Source: Diphasiastrum complanatum
Lineage: Eukaryota > Streptophyta > Lycopodiopsida > Lycopodiales > Lycopodiaceae
DNA: 64,000 nucleotides
Reading direction: 5' to 3'
Assembly (NCBI GenBank): GCA_029204225.1
Contig: CM055105.1
Location: forward strand, 50,346,745-50,410,744
The notes under the pieces were generated by a model that saw only the letters and a program-made list of their open reading frames with translations, was not told where the DNA came from and searched no databases. Positions 11,597-23,501 of the stretch are shown here, in pieces; position 1 is the first letter of the stretch; each line of letters begins with the position of its first letter. A program made the translations under genes and the position numbers.

Positions 11597-12286
11597 CTAG
11601 CTATGGTTGGGTAGTTCTGGATTAAGAGAAATTTGATATTTGCAACATCTTTCAAATACTTTCTCCAATCGATCCAGGTGGTCTATATCTGTACTATGGA
11701 CTCCCAAGTCATCCAAGTATATTTCAAAGAATTTTTGTAGATAATCTTTAAAAGCAAATTGCATTACTCTTTGGAACAAACTTGGTGCATTACACAGTCC
11801 AAACGGCATTACTTTGTAAGCATAGGTGCCCCAATCTGTTGCAAAAGCTATTTTTTGACGATCTGTAGGAGCAACCTTAAGTTGGTTGTAACCACTAAAT
11901 CCATCCAGGAAACTATAAGCTTCCACTCCAGCAAGGCGATCCAAAATGCTTTTAGTAAAAGGTAACGGAAAGTGATCCTTCCGCGTCACTTTGTTCAAAG
12001 TTTTGAGATTCACACAAATTCTCAATTTCTCATTCTTCTTAGAAACAATGACAATCGGTGAAACCCATTCGGTATGCTCGATCTCATAAATGAAATCGGC
12101 GTCAAGCAGTCTCTGAAGTTCTTTCTTTATCAGATGCGCAACATTAGGATTACAGCGATAGAACTTTGTAACCTTTGGAACTGCATCAAGTACTAAAGGT
12201 ATGGTATGTTCAATAACTGATGTTGGAATACCCTTCAGATATTGATAAGTCCACGCAAAGCAATATTGATACTTAATAAGTAGCAT
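11597..12286 (-). pseudogene. Ty3/gypsy reverse transcriptase fragment
   Basis: This 229-codon frame covers the RT fingers and palm: DADFIYEIEHTEWVSPIVIV, then VNLKTLNKVTRKDHFPLPF, then FLDGFSGYNQLKVAP, KVMPFGLCNAP and the catalytic box IYLDDLGVHS. The FLDGFSGYNQ and YLDDL forms point to a non-chromovirus gypsy lineage. The frame breaks off at LEKVFERCCKYQISLNPE, about where the connection to RNase H should begin. RNase H and integrase are absent downstream on this strand, so the element is truncated here. It continues upstream (higher coordinates) into protease and gag. Confidence 0.9.
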
Positions 12287-13320
12287 TCAAAGTGCTTGAT
12301 ACTGTTCAGAATTAAGTTGGAATCCAACTTGTACAATTTATTCTGGCTCCCCTAATTCGGCAAGATTCATTGGCCGTGTCCTAGCTGGTCCATCTAAACA
12401 TCTCTTGAGTCTGGCACGTGTTCTTCGGGTTCACAATGTGCTTTTTTTTGTAACATGATAACCACATCATCCAGTGTATAACATTTAAAATGTGCCGGCA
12501 TATCATGCTGGACTACATCTTCTTGTTCTTTGTCAAAAGGACTTGTCTTGGATCTTCGCTTAGCCTTCTTAACATGAATTGATCGTGGAGGTGATGACTT
12601 CCAAGATGATGATGTCTTGCTAGAATTCTGACTTGTAGAATCATCCTCGACTTTTCCTTTACCTTTATCCAGTAAGGGTGGCACATTCTCTGAATCAATC
12701 TTTTGAGGAGGATTTTCCCATTTCAGGACTATTTTATAATGTTTCTTGGCTTGTTTCTTTGTCATGGACCCTGTGATCCTGTCTTCCTTCAATATAACTG
12801 CTTTGGACGGTTTTATTGTTGGTTCATCAAGAACATTACGCACTCCAAATCTGGTCGGATCCATATGATTTAGAATCTGCTCATCAGTAAGTTCTGCATT
12901 GTCATCATAAGTCAAGGCATGACTCACAGGAATGAGGCCATCTTCAATTGGATCTGGTATAGGTTCTGTTGATATCCAAGCTACATTCAGCACATTCAAT
13001 GGAAAAGTGATCAGTGTATCCAAGGTTCGATCCAATAATGAAATCTCGCTCAAATCTGACTGATTATATTGTTGACACATATATCCTACTATACAATCAA
13101 TCGTTGCAAGAGCTTCATTCCAGTTGACAGTATCCATTTGAAAATCGTAATGAACTCCCAAATTTTTCTCTGGTCGATCACAAGTATGATCCGTTGTTGA
13201 TGAATCATCATCCTCTTTCTGAACCACTGGTTTGATAGTCCAAGTTGCAGGATCAACTTTGACTGCACGTTCACGATTTTCAAAAGTGATTTTTTCGATA
13301 CCCCAATTATGAATTACTTG
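12287..13320 (-). pseudogene. Gypsy region between protease and RT
   Basis: An open frame at 12394-13227 (277 codons) is rich in Asp, Glu, Lys and Ser and has no catalytic motif that I recognise. It lies in the same element between protease and RT. It contains a KKQAKKHYKIVLKWENPPQ segment. A stop separates it from the RT frame. It is likely the poorly conserved linker of Pol rather than a separate gene. Confidence 0.7.
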
Positions 13321-13600
13321 TGCAACTCGTAATCATGGACGTCCCAATAGGACTTGGTAGATATTTGGTGCTTCTGGTAAGTCCATTACTATGAAAGTAA
13401 TGATGAACTATACTCCTGCAATTCTGACAGGTATATCTTCAACCATTCCTCGCGGACGAACTGTCATTTGATTAGCTAGCTTAAAAGCAAATGTAGTTGG
13501 CTTGATCTTTGTAAGGCCCCATTTTGCACATAGCTTTGTAGAAATCAGGTTTACTCCTGAACCGCCATCTATCACGGCTGCTTCCTTAGGAAATTGTCTA
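13321..13600 (-). pseudogene. Gypsy retropepsin (protease) remnant
   Basis: Read on the minus strand, this gives AAVIDGGSGVNLISTKLC, then the flap-like region MVEDIPVRIAG, a stop, FIVMDLPEAPNIYQVLLGRP and a following stop. VIDGGSG is the aspartic protease active-site motif in the DGG form common in plant gypsy elements, and LLGRP fits the second conserved region. Two in-frame stops make it inactive. Confidence 0.8.
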
Positions 13601-13638
13601 TGCTGTATCAGCAGAGTGATATTTTTTTATTCATTTTT

Positions 13639-14196
13639 TCAAGCGGCTCCGACATGGAGTACTTTATTAGATTCTTCAAATCCATCACAAAAAAGGTGCT
13701 CTTGATAGACTTTTGGTTCTGCTTGAGCTAACTTTTGTGCTAAGACTTCCTTTGCTTTTGGCACCAACTTCAAGAACTCTCCCAATGAAATATTGATCTT
13801 ACTAGACAAAATATTCATGAGCAGTTCTGTTTGCGGCGCTACTGGTTCAGTCATCTTGAAGGGTTCTTCATAATGATGTAACTGATCATTCATATCTGTA
13901 CATGAATTTCTTGGAGGCTGCAATGGTGAAGAACGAACTTTGGTTGTTGCTTTAGCAACTTCAAGCTCCTCTTCTTCTTGCAGGTGTTTAATCCATTGCC
14001 TCATATCCTGATATCTTCTTTTTTCTGCATGAAGATTTGGATAGACTCCAAATGCTTTTTGTATATCCGTTAATGGTATAGAATCAGCAGGTACTGGATC
14101 CGCTACTAGTTCTTTCTGCTTCTGTGCTCTGGTGACCACCATCAAGGGTACACTTGATTTATTCTGAGGTACTGGTCTTCGCTTGATTGTTATCAT
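13639..14196 (-). pseudogene. Gypsy Gag C-terminal region
   Basis: A 185-codon frame beginning with MITIKRRPVPQNKSSVPLMV and ending in GFEESNKVLHVGAA. It has no catalytic motif and lies between the zinc-knuckle part of Gag and the protease. Upstream, the minus strand reads GCFASGKNHRVAECPNKEKF and FCHDYGYGHCYKNCPAR, degenerate zinc-knuckle-like pieces at about 14225-14345. Confidence 0.7.
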
Positions 14197-14461
14197 ATTT
14201 ACTAGAGCTGTAGCTGGTGGTGGCTTCGGTCTTGCTGGACAATTTTTATAGCAATGCCCATAACCATAGTCATGACAGAATGGTACAAATTTCTCTTTAT
14301 TTGGACATTCTGCAACTCTGTGATTTTTTCCAGATGCAAAACATCCAAGTGGTGCTCTGGTCCAGTTTCTAGATGCCTGTTGTTGTGTGGCAGAATAAAT
14401 AGCATATTGTTATGAAGATCCACCTTCTTGATCATTACCATAGTTCCATTGCTTGGTACTT

Positions 14462-14839
14462 CTATACGGTTCTGGTTCCATCAAATTGGCAGGAGGAGTG
14501 GAGTGCTTTGGTGGGGTAGGTAAGGCTAAACGTTTCGGGTATCCAAGAGCAGATTGTCGAGATCAAGCTACTTGGATTTCCTCCATACTGTGGTTCTCGA
14601 TATCCCATATGGGCATACTGTTGCTGAATTATCCGAGGATTGAAGTTGCAAAAAGCAGTCTCATGATCAGGCAAATTACACAAATGACGTACATTGATTT
14701 TCATTTGTTTTTTCAATTGAGGACACTCATTCATTGTGTGATTTCCTGTACAAATAGAACACCAGACATTTTCCCTAGTAGGAAAAGTCTTCACAAACCT
14801 CTCAAGTTCCTTGTTTGCTTTTCCATGGAAATCTTCCAA
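14462..14839 (-). pseudogene. Gypsy Gag nucleocapsid (zinc-knuckle) region
   Basis: The frame contains WCSICTGNHTMNECP, a C-x2-C-x3-H-x4-C knuckle one residue shorter than usual, followed by HLCNLPDHETAFCNF, a second knuckle lacking one Cys. Nucleocapsid knuckles bind element RNA. The 182-codon plus-strand frame over the same bases is a shadow. Confidence 0.8.
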
Positions 14840-14883
14840 TGCTTTGATCTTTTCTTATCAAATTGCAAATGCAACTTTTCCAT

Positions 14884-15579
14884 CTATTTCTGCTGGTTCT
14901 TCCTGAGTTTCTCGAACTCATTGAGCATCAATTTTGCAGTAGCGTTGACATTCATTGATGCAATAGTGGTGGATGTTGTAGTGGTCTGCCCTGCTATATA
15001 AGACAACATACTGATATTCGGATCATCGTCTGAATCTTCATCCTCCTCACGAATTGCATCATCCATAGCATTTTGCAAGAGTGCATACTCATTATGGCGT
15101 TTCAGCTCACGTCCGATCCGTTTAGGTAAACCTGACAAAAACCACATAATTACGGCATTTTCGTTAATCAGCTCAAGTTCACACTCAGATTTGAGGCGTT
15201 TCACCCGTTCAATGTAATCCTGAACCATTTCCCGCTTTTCCATTTTAATTTTACTTAAAAGTAGGAAAGGGTCTTCCATAAGCCTCCGAAGTTTGAACCG
15301 TGTGATAAGGGCTCTTTTAACAATATCCCAATCTGCATGTTCAGTTTCATCTTGATTATAATACCAATCTTGTGTTGCGCCTGTTAAGGCCATAGGAAAA
15401 AGCTTAAGTTTATCTTGGGGAAAAATTTTGCCATAGACTTCACAAGATTCAGCATAGATCTGAAGAAATCTAACTGGATATGTTAATCCATTATATTTTG
15501 GTAGATCCAAACGAGGTGCTCTTCTAACAATGATTAAATTGACTTCCTGAGGAGCACCTCCAGGGGCAGCCATCTTCAC
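14884..15579 (-). pseudogene. Gypsy Gag capsid region
   Basis: A 231-codon frame with typical retrotransposon Gag content: LDLPKYNGLTYPVRFLQIYA, FPMALTGATQDWYYN, then ALITRFKLRRL and MVQDYIERVKRLKSECEL. These form the capsid-like helical domain that packages element RNA. The start MKMAAPGGAPQEVNLI is plausible because the open frame begins there and the capsid core follows with usual spacing. No LTR or primer site of this element can be placed beyond 15600; the neighbouring copia fragment starts near 15735. Confidence 0.88.
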
Positions 15580-15734
15580 AGATTCAAATCAAGCAGACAA
15601 TGACTGTTTGTAATAGAGTGAATCCTTTTGTAAAATGCAATTATTACTGACTTTTCTAGGATTTGGATATTTTTGTATATCATCTTTCAAGTTAACTTTT
15701 ATTGAAATTTTTTTTTTATTACTTTAAAAGGAGG

Positions 15735-16659
15735 GGTGAGATCAGATGGGATCAAATTCTCTCAGACCTGGACACTGGTCGAGTTTCCCACTCACAAGAG
15801 AGTTATAAACAACAAGTGGATCTTCAAAAAGAAGATCAACTTTGATGGTTCCATTGCTAAATGGAAAGCATGACTGGTGGCTAAAGGATTCACTCAAGTA
15901 CAAGGAGTGGATTATCAAAAAAAATTCAGTCCTGTCATCAAGATGCAGTCAATCAGGACTCTCATTGTAAAGTACTCAACATAGTGAAGTACCCTTATCA
16001 TTTACTAATAGGATCTTTGATGTATGCAATGCTGTGATTAAGTCTGAATTCGTGTCTAATCCTAGGATCTCTTATTGGAAAGCATTAAAGAGAGTGATGA
16101 GATATATTCAGGGAAGTTTAGATCATATTTTATGTTATGATAAAAATGCTATCGACCCACTCGTCCTGCGAGGCTACTCCGACTCAGATTGGGGAGGAAC
16201 AGTCTCTGCCAGAAAATCTACCTCTGAGTTCTGTTTCTATTTGGTAGGGGGACCGATTTCGTGGAACTCAAGGAAACAGAAATCAGTTGCGCTTTCTTCG
16301 ACTGAGGCAGAGTACATCGCAACATGTCAAGCTTCAAAAGAAACTGTATGGATCAAGTTGCTACTTCACGACTTACATCACACTCAGTTCAATTCTACCA
16401 CCATTTTGTGTGACAACTTGAGCTGTATTTCATTGTCACTGAATCCCAGATTTCATGACAAATCCAAGTACATAGAAATCCAGTATCATTTCATGGGAGA
16501 AAGTTTTCTCAGGGAAAGTGATCCTTCAATACTGCTCCACAACAGAAATGGTCGTAGATATTTTCACCAAAGCACTTCCCAGGATCAAGCATCAAAAGTT
16601 CTTCAACATGCTGAACCTGACGAAGATACCAAGGCACCAACCGTGACCTTAAGGGGGAC
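15735..16659 (+). pseudogene. Ty1/copia pol 3' end: RT remnant and RNase H
   Basis: About 15785-15985 reads as copia RT start (LVAKGFTQVQGVDY) with a stop in place of the Arg of KARLVAK and then a deletion. The frame 16034-16672 gives the RT tail (ALKRVMRYIQGSLDHIL) and RNase H (GYSDSDWGG, KSTSEFCFYLVGGPISWNSR, VALSSTEAEYIA). RNase H would remove the RNA template in the particle. The end overlaps the polypurine tract AAGGGGGAC at 16651-16659, which directly precedes the LTR. Most of RT and all of integrase are missing. Confidence 0.9.
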
Positions 16660-16870
16660 TGTTGGAAATTAAGCCCACAGTTGTCTCCTTGGAATTACAA
16701 CTCAGACAACCAATTCATTTGAAGAACGTCTACAACGGGCTTCCGGCTGATCTATAGAAAAGGTAACCAATCCTATTATAATTTCAAGTTCAGATGTTAA
16801 GTTCAATAATTTGAAGTCATTGAAGACTTGGCCATCTTCAAGGACTTCCACGAAATTAGCATTTAGAAAA

Positions 16871-17280
16871 AGTCTGCAGAAATACATTACTTTCACGACA
16901 GTTTGCAAAAATTACTCTAAGGGTCGCGATAGTCTGCAGAAATACTCTAAGTGTCATGACAGTCTATAAAAATGAACTATGTATTTCACAGTGTCGGCTT
17001 TTTTGCATTTCCCCAAAATGCAAAACTAGCATAGCTCAATAGTTTAAATATTTTGCAATAGCTTCACCTTTTTGGCGTTTTCCCGAAATGCGACACTTAG
17101 GAACAGTTCAAAGTTCAACCATTTTAGGGCACCTTCGGCTTTTTCGCAAAATGCGAAGAGAGAGAAAATTTTTGAAGGTCATTTACTTCAAGACTTGAAC
17201 TGTTTTAGGGCACCTTCAACTTTTTCGCGAAAAACTTGATGAGAGAGGAAAAGCAAAGGTCGTCTATTTGGAATGAAGGA
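16871..17280 (+). repeat. Internal repeats of the copia LTR
   Basis: AGTCTGCAGAAATAC recurs at 16871 and 16931 with CACGACAG or CATGACAG words between. A unit TTTTAGGGCACCTTC, a TTTTTCGC word and GAGAGAG recurs at about 17122-17190 and 17202-17280. Repeats in the upstream part of an LTR commonly act as enhancers; that is inference here. Confidence 0.7.
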
Positions 17281-17498
17281 CGTTCCTAGCAACTTTCCGA
17301 AATTTGCGAAGTGAGAGAAAACCACTTCACGTAAAATGCAAAGTGAGAGAACTTGTGACGTCCTCGTCCGCGTCAACATTCCTAATTCGTTGACAGTATA
17401 CACTATGTACATTTGTCACAAAAGCCATATACTTCCAAGTACAACGGCTTACCTAATTAGGTGACAAACATTTAATATAGTTAATATATGGATGCAAT

Positions 17499-17508
17499 CT
17501 ATAAATAG
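17499..17508 (+). promoter_or_regulatory. TATA box of the copia LTR
   Basis: CTATAAATAG lies about 600 bases before the primer site, in the position expected for the R-region start, with no competing TATA word nearby. Confidence 0.65.
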
Positions 17509-18107
17509 ATCATCCCAACACAAATTACTTGATGCTCTGTTCATGAGACATATTATTTATGCCTCCTAGTTACGCCGCCATTTTTTGTTGTAATTGCTAT
17601 TTTATTGTGCTTCAGTGTAATATAGCAGTAGCACGCTTTTCTATCTATGTATAACGTAGATGAATGCTTGTTGTGAATGAATGCACTTTATTGCTGTTTG
17701 ATAACATTTGTTCACTCACTCTGATCAGGAACACGGACATCTACGACTCCTCAGTTTCTGATCAAACAATGGCTATCTTTGACGCCTGAGAAACTTGCGC
17801 TATCACACTGCTATTTCAATCTATTTCAGAACTAAACTTCATATTGAATCTGATTTTCAATAATACCACACACACACAAACCATTTCTAATCTCTTCGGT
17901 GGACTGTACTCTCATTTTTGTGAGTATGAACTAATTTTTAAGATCCCGTGAACAACCAGAACACTTAAAGTTGTGATTATACTTAGCATAAGCTTTCTAA
18001 TAGACTGTTTCTGCATCTACCAGCCGATTTTTAATGGGAGAGCTATTCCACAATATTTCTGCTCTCTTCTCCGTTCATGTTCTTCGCACTCTTTTGCCCT
18101 ATCAGAT

Positions 18108-18119
18108 TGGTATCAAAGC
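18108..18119 (+). promoter_or_regulatory. Copia primer binding site (initiator Met tRNA)
   Basis: TGGTATCAAAGC differs by one base from TGGTATCAGAGC, the complement of the plant initiator Met tRNA 3' end used by most plant copia elements. Confidence 0.85.
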
Positions 18120-18186
18120 ATAGCTCATATAAACCGAGAGATTAAGTGTGTTCTATTTGTATTACTGTTAGTATATCTCATATAGC

Positions 18187-19365
18187 TAGCTCTTTGTCTT
18201 CATCATCCAGTGAAGCTAGAATCATTGGCAAGTTCAATGGTTCTAACTTCTACATCTGGAAGTTAAAACTCCGGATGATGTTGATAGATAGAGATCTTTG
18301 GGATGTTATAGAAGGTGCTGACTTAAAACCAAAAGATGGTGATCAAGCGAAGGCATGGAAAATCAAAGATCAGAAGGCCTTAGCATATATCACACTCAAT
18401 CTGGTTGAGCAAAACCTCTAAGGATGCATTAGATTTGTTATCAAATCTCTATGAGACTCATGATGTAGCCACTAGATTACATCTGAGAAGGAAGTTCTTT
18501 ACTCTTAGCATGTCTGATTCTACTGCCATCACTTCTCACATCAACAGCTTCAAGTCTTTATTGGATCAGTTATCAACTGTCGGATGTTCTATTCAAGATG
18601 ATGATGTCATCATGACCTTGATTTCTTCTCTTCCAAAGTCATATGAGCACTTTGTGATGATGATCTCCACACAACCCAACCTCACTCTTCAAAAGGTGAT
18701 TGGTCACCTACTTCAAGAAGAAATGCGGAGAAAGACTAGCAGCCTGTCTATCAAAGACAAATCCATGGCTCTATACACCAAGAAGAAAGACTACTCCAAG
18801 GGCAAGAATAAAGTGTAGCAACAACAGCAGAAGCCTCATATTCAAGGTGAGAATAGTGAATCACGAAAGAAGCTTTTGTGCAGATATTGCAAGACAGCCA
18901 ATCACGACATCAAGGAGTGTCGTATCCGGATCTACAATGAGGCAAAGAAGCAACAACAACAACAACCAGACTCGGCGGAATTCAAGGAGCAAGATACACA
19001 TTTGTTAATGGCTTGCAGCAACAGCAACAAAGACTGTGATAGCTGGTACCTGGATAGCGGCGCTACCCAACACATGACCTCTCACAAGGAATGGTTTAAC
19101 CTAGTATGCATCTTACAATAGAGATCAATTCATCTACCTCGGAGATTCAAGCACCATAAGTGTTGAAGGCAAAGGGACAGTCAAGATCACATTCAACAAC
19201 GATCTATCTATTTGTGTTCCCAACGTCCTTCACGTTCCTCAGCTATCAAAGAACCTATTATCAGTCTCTAAGATAACTGATGAGTTTCCTTCAAATATTT
19301 TCAATCCAAGTGACAGCACAATCATTCCACCGAAATCTATTTATGCAACCGAGATATCCTAGGTT
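18187..19365 (+). pseudogene. Copia Gag and protease, truncated
   Basis: Reads as a copia Gag of the UBN2 type: IIGKFNGSNFYIWKLKLRMM, DRDLWDVIEGADLKP, then after a small frameshift near 18410 TSKDALDLLSNLYETHD and LISSLPKSYEHFVMM. A zinc knuckle CRYCKTANHDIKEC follows at about 18876-18920, then the protease motif WYLDSGATQHMT at 19043-19080. The sequence continues as LSICVPNVLHVPQLSKNLLS and is lost after about 19365. A stop at 18816-18818 and at least two frame changes make it a pseudogene. Confidence 0.88.
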
Positions 19366-20920
19366 TAAGAAATTGAAACACTTTGAGCTTAGAATTTTTC
19401 TGAATTTCAAGTCTATTCACACAAGTAGTAATTTATATGATATAACAGTCTTTCAAAAAAATAACTTTATGATGGAAAGAATCATATAAGCCAGTCTGAT
19501 GTCTTATATTCGAGAAATTACAAAGAAGTAAAGGATTAGTTGAAAAAACGAGAAATAGATTTTGAGGGCCTCTACTTTTGTTAATAGTGAGATACCACAT
19601 TTGGATCTAGATTAAACCTCACAATCTCCCAAAATACCCCATATTTTATCAATGATTTTCCCCCCGTATCATGACTTGGTACTAAAATTCTCCATTGATA
19701 ATCCGATCTTTATAGTCCTAGAATTTTCTTTTCAAAATTACTGATGTTGGCATACCATCAGCTTTTTCTTCCAGAAAATCCTTAACCGTCTTTTCTAATA
19801 TTCTAGAGATCCATTGATCATCTAACTATTCTATAATGATAAAATTTTAGTTTTAGGACATTAATGATTGTACTTAACAATCATAGAGAGTTATTGGTTG
19901 CTTAATCAATGGATCTATCAAGTTCTACACTTTAGATCTTGATCTAGATTCACTACACTTAGATTTAAGCAAGAGAAATGGACCAAATCTTCATAAACAA
20001 GTGGGAGCGGCCTCACATGTGTGGAGTATTGTCCACTGTATGGACTGCACTTGAAACAACAAGTACATAGGTTCTTGATAGCAATCATTCAATAAAATCA
20101 CAATTCTATTGACTAGAAATCTCACAAAAGTGTAGAATGCAAAAGTCTCATCAATCTCATAAGCAAAATGATGATCCTTTTATGGATCAAGTACATCCAC
20201 AAGTCTGGTACAGTCCAGCAGGTCTTCACATGTGTGAAGAGTGCCACATCACTCAGATCTATCCATTTGATCCATCCTTGATCCTTATCCAAAGTTGACC
20301 TTCTAGAATATGGCTAAAATCCAAAGAGCTAGTCTCCTAGAATATAGAAATATTCCCTACAAAATAGGATCTAAGGAAAATAGTCAACTCTTATCTTTTA
20401 GATCTCTATACACACGTGTGAACATCCACTTGCCATGTGGGAGCATTTACTCATGCACATGCAAGGATAAGCTAACTTCTAGGTGACTAGTCAACTTGAC
20501 TAAAAACTAGTCATATCGTGTTCACGCATGACTTGATTGATACAAAAACGAAGTAGATATTTACAAATATGAAAAGTACTTTCTTTCACACGTGGGAACA
20601 GGCTCCACACGTGTGAAATCAGATCATGAACATTGTACTCATGATTGATCTTTATTTACAATTAAAAAAAATGACAAGTGAGAAGTGACAATTTTCAACA
20701 TATAATCCATATAGGATATTATCTCTTATTCCCAGAATCTGGAGAATCCATTCATTTGGATGACTGGCATGCCTATCAGATGGATACCACAGATCCACAC
20801 CTGATCTTGTGATTTAAATAGAAGAATTAACATGGTTCAACATTACATTTTGATCCATTCTAGTTAATGATAAGTTTCGAATCCCCCTGGATCCAAGAGC
20901 ATTAACTCTAGAGACAAGCT
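19366..20920. other. Non-coding, with CACATGTG/CACACGTGTG words
   Basis: No coding block is visible. Palindromic words CACATGTG or CACACGTGTG occur near 20015, 20228, 20411 and 20608, often followed by GAAC or GAGTG. The stretch ends at the LTR starting at 20921 and may be the 3' non-coding part of that LTR's own element. Confidence 0.5.
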
Positions 20921-21424
20921 TGTTGGATTTATCTCCTTTACTCTCCTAAATCCTATGTTAATCTGCCTCCATTTATGCTGCTGTATTTTACTTGTGTTGT
21001 CACATAGTCTGCATATTTACATGTAAAATAAAACAGGCGAACAAGATGACACTATGTCTTTACACGTGATCTGTGATAGGCGAAAAAGACGACACTGCCC
21101 TACAAAAGCCAAAGGTGCCCTTATAGAAAAGCGAAGGTACCCTGTAAATCAATTTCAAGGCATTTGTCAGAGTGTCGCATTTTTCGCATTTTCATCAACG
21201 TTAATTTTAGTGAAGGCTGACGTCGCAGCCTCCTCATGCTCTTCCCATGCACTCATGTTTTGTTCGAGTCTGAGGGGCATAGTCATGCTTAAGAAAAGAG
21301 TGAGCTAGCAGCTGTGCACGAACAATTTTCGTTCGAGTTCGTTTCTTTTTTGAGTTTCGAGTTTGCTTCTTTTCTTGTTCATCCCCTTTTCGAGTTATCT
21401 TTCTTTTCACCCCTCTTTCCAACA
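20921..21424 (+). mobile_element. Copia LTR, 504 bp
   Basis: Starts TGTTGGA and ends TCCAACA, a perfect 7-bp inverted repeat, and is followed with no gap by the primer site TGGTATCAGAGC. It is the 5' LTR of the gag remnant to its right. No second copy of this LTR is seen in the window. Confidence 0.88.
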
Positions 21425-21436
21425 TGGTATCAGAGC
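21425..21436 (+). promoter_or_regulatory. Copia primer binding site
   Basis: TGGTATCAGAGC, an exact 12-base match to the complement of the initiator Met tRNA 3' end. Confidence 0.92.
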
Positions 21437-21609
21437 TAATTCTGTAGCCTGATAAGCTTCCACAATAACAAGACTCTACTAGTCGATAGAGTAATTATTT
21501 TCTTGTTCTATAATTTCGCACCATATTTTCATACTTAAGTCACTCATAGTTATTCTTATCACCTAGACTAATCTTCCACATGTATTCTTAAGGAAAAGCC
21601 AGTCCTATC

Positions 21610-22350
21610 ATGGACAAGCTAGATGGAGCCAATTACCATCTGTGGAAATTTAAGATGAAAGAAGTGCTAATGGCTAAGGAGTTGTATGACGTTGTTACAG
21701 GTGCAGAAGAGAAACCCGAAGCTGACAACACAACAATCTCCAGATGGAAGCTGAAGGATGGAAAGGCACTGATCATCCTCAATATTTTGGATACTCAAAT
21801 CGGCCATGTGTCCGAAGCCTAGACATCTAAAGAAGTTTGGGACATCTTGAGCACATTATACGAAGTGCGAGATATAGCTTCCAAGCTACATCTCAGGAAG
21901 AAATTTTACTCCCTCAAGATGGCGAATGGTGATTCCTTGCAGAATCACCATTCGCCATCAACCAATTCAAGAACCTACTAAAGCAAATGGCGGATCTTTC
22001 ATAGACGATCAAGATGTAGTGATGCAACTGCTTACAAGCTTGACAAGCTCATATGATAGCTGGTTGATGGTCATCATGACACATCCAGAGCTGACTCTTT
22101 CAAGAGTCATTATAATGTTGCTGCAGTAGGACACGTGGAGGAATGAAGCCTCTAGTTCCTCAGCTGATTCTCTCTCTTTGTACACCAACAAGAGCACGAC
22201 TAAGCAGAAGAAGAAGAAAGGTCCAAAGCAATCAAAGCAAGACCAGAAATCAGCACAACACAAAGAACAATCGAATCCACAGACAAAGAAGAAGCTGTTC
22301 TGTAGATACTGCAAGAAAAAACAACCACGAGATTCAAGACTACCGGATAC
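21610..22350 (+). pseudogene. Copia Gag remnant
   Basis: Begins MDKLDGANYHLWKFKMKEVL, followed by DVVTGAEEKPEADNTTI and ALIILNILDTQIGHV, the UBN2-type Gag N-terminus, about 185 bases after the primer site. A stop follows at 21820, then EVWDILSTLYEVRDIASKLH and KKFYSLKM in the same frame. A local inverted duplication (GGTGATTCC/GAATCACC) near 21928-21955 breaks the frame. The tail has a Lys-rich linker and a zinc knuckle remnant CRYCKKKQPRDSRL lacking the last His and Cys. Protease, integrase and RT are absent. Confidence 0.85.
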
Positions 22351-23501
22351 TGCAAGCAAAGCCATCTTCAAGATCCAAACTAGATCCAAACCTAGCTCAA
22401 TTTACTATAGATTTGATCAAATCTAACAAAATGAATTTCAATCAATCATAAAAGTGATGGAGAATGCACAAATCAAAGATCTAGATCCAAACTATGAGCT
22501 AGGATCAAGACTAGTTACCAAAACTAGCTAATTTGGCATTTAACTCCATAATAGGCACATAGATTTGATCAAATACACTAAAGTAAAGTGCAGCAAGCTT
22601 TTCAAACTTGTAAAAAACTTCAGTACCTTCCAAATCAAGTAATTAATGCATAAAATCACTCACATCCAATAGTTAGAACTTGCCACCAAAAGACAATGTT
22701 GATAGAAGTGAAAAAACTTGATTTTTTTTCATACTTTGATGGAGATCCCATCATACATTTATACATTTCAGGCATGGATCTGAACGTTTTAGGGCATCTT
22801 TGTACTTATCATAACCTAAACCTAACATCTAACCTAATAGGTCATTGGATCCACCCTAATATGGAGTCAAGATCTCAAGATCCAAAAACAATGTAAAACA
22901 TGCGATTTTTAGCTCCTAGAATTTCTCTAGCTTATCTAAGCACACTTTGGCCGCTATCACAATGTAATATGAGGAATGAAGTCTTGGGAAATCATCCTAT
23001 GCTATTTGGCACGTGTGGCATCTATTTACATGGCCATCTTGCCAATTACAATGCATGTGACCAAAATTGGTCAAGCTAGAATTGTGAAATTTCAACAAAA
23101 TCAAGCATAAAGAAATGATGCAAAACCTTTGTTATTTTGGCATGCACTGCCTTGCCAATCTTGATATGTCTAATTCTCAAGATCTTGGTAACATGATGAT
23201 GGGTCTTTGTGATCCTTAGGAGTTTGTAAATCACACATGTGTGGAGCATGTTCCCACGCGTGAGTATTAGGCCTATTTGCATTAGCTAATTCATGCCTTA
23301 GAATAGCTCGTGTACAAAGCAATGTGAAAGTAGGCAAAAGCTAGTCAAGTAGAATCATGCCAAGTGTCATCATGAGGATGGGCCTCAATCTCCTCATGAC
23401 TTGTACAAATCAAAATGCATGATTAGGATAGGCAATTAGACATCCATCTTGAGTCCGGTGAGGTGTGGACACATGTCCTAGAGTGTAGGAATGCAAATTG
23501 G
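22351..23501. other. Non-coding, probably retroelement-derived
   Basis: AT-rich with no coding block. It carries a CACACATGTGTGGAG word and a TTCCCACGCGTGAG word near 23232-23265, like those at 20010-20620, so both stretches may come from one retroelement family. Confidence 0.45.

Larger units (their letters stand above)
16660..18104 (+). mobile_element. Long copia LTR
   Basis: Starts TGTTGGAAATTAAGCCC directly after a polypurine tract and ends near CCCTATCA, three bases before the primer site TGGTATCAAAGC. At about 1445 bp it is long for a copia LTR. It has coding sequence of copia type on both sides (pol end to the left, gag to the right), so it may be the 3' LTR of one copy and the 5' LTR of the next. 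The right boundary is set by the primer site and could be off by a few bases. Confidence 0.7.

Noticed and set aside
14453-15001. 182-codon plus-strand frame
   Set aside because: It runs opposite to the gypsy Gag zinc-knuckle region, which has clear coding character; the plus frame has none.
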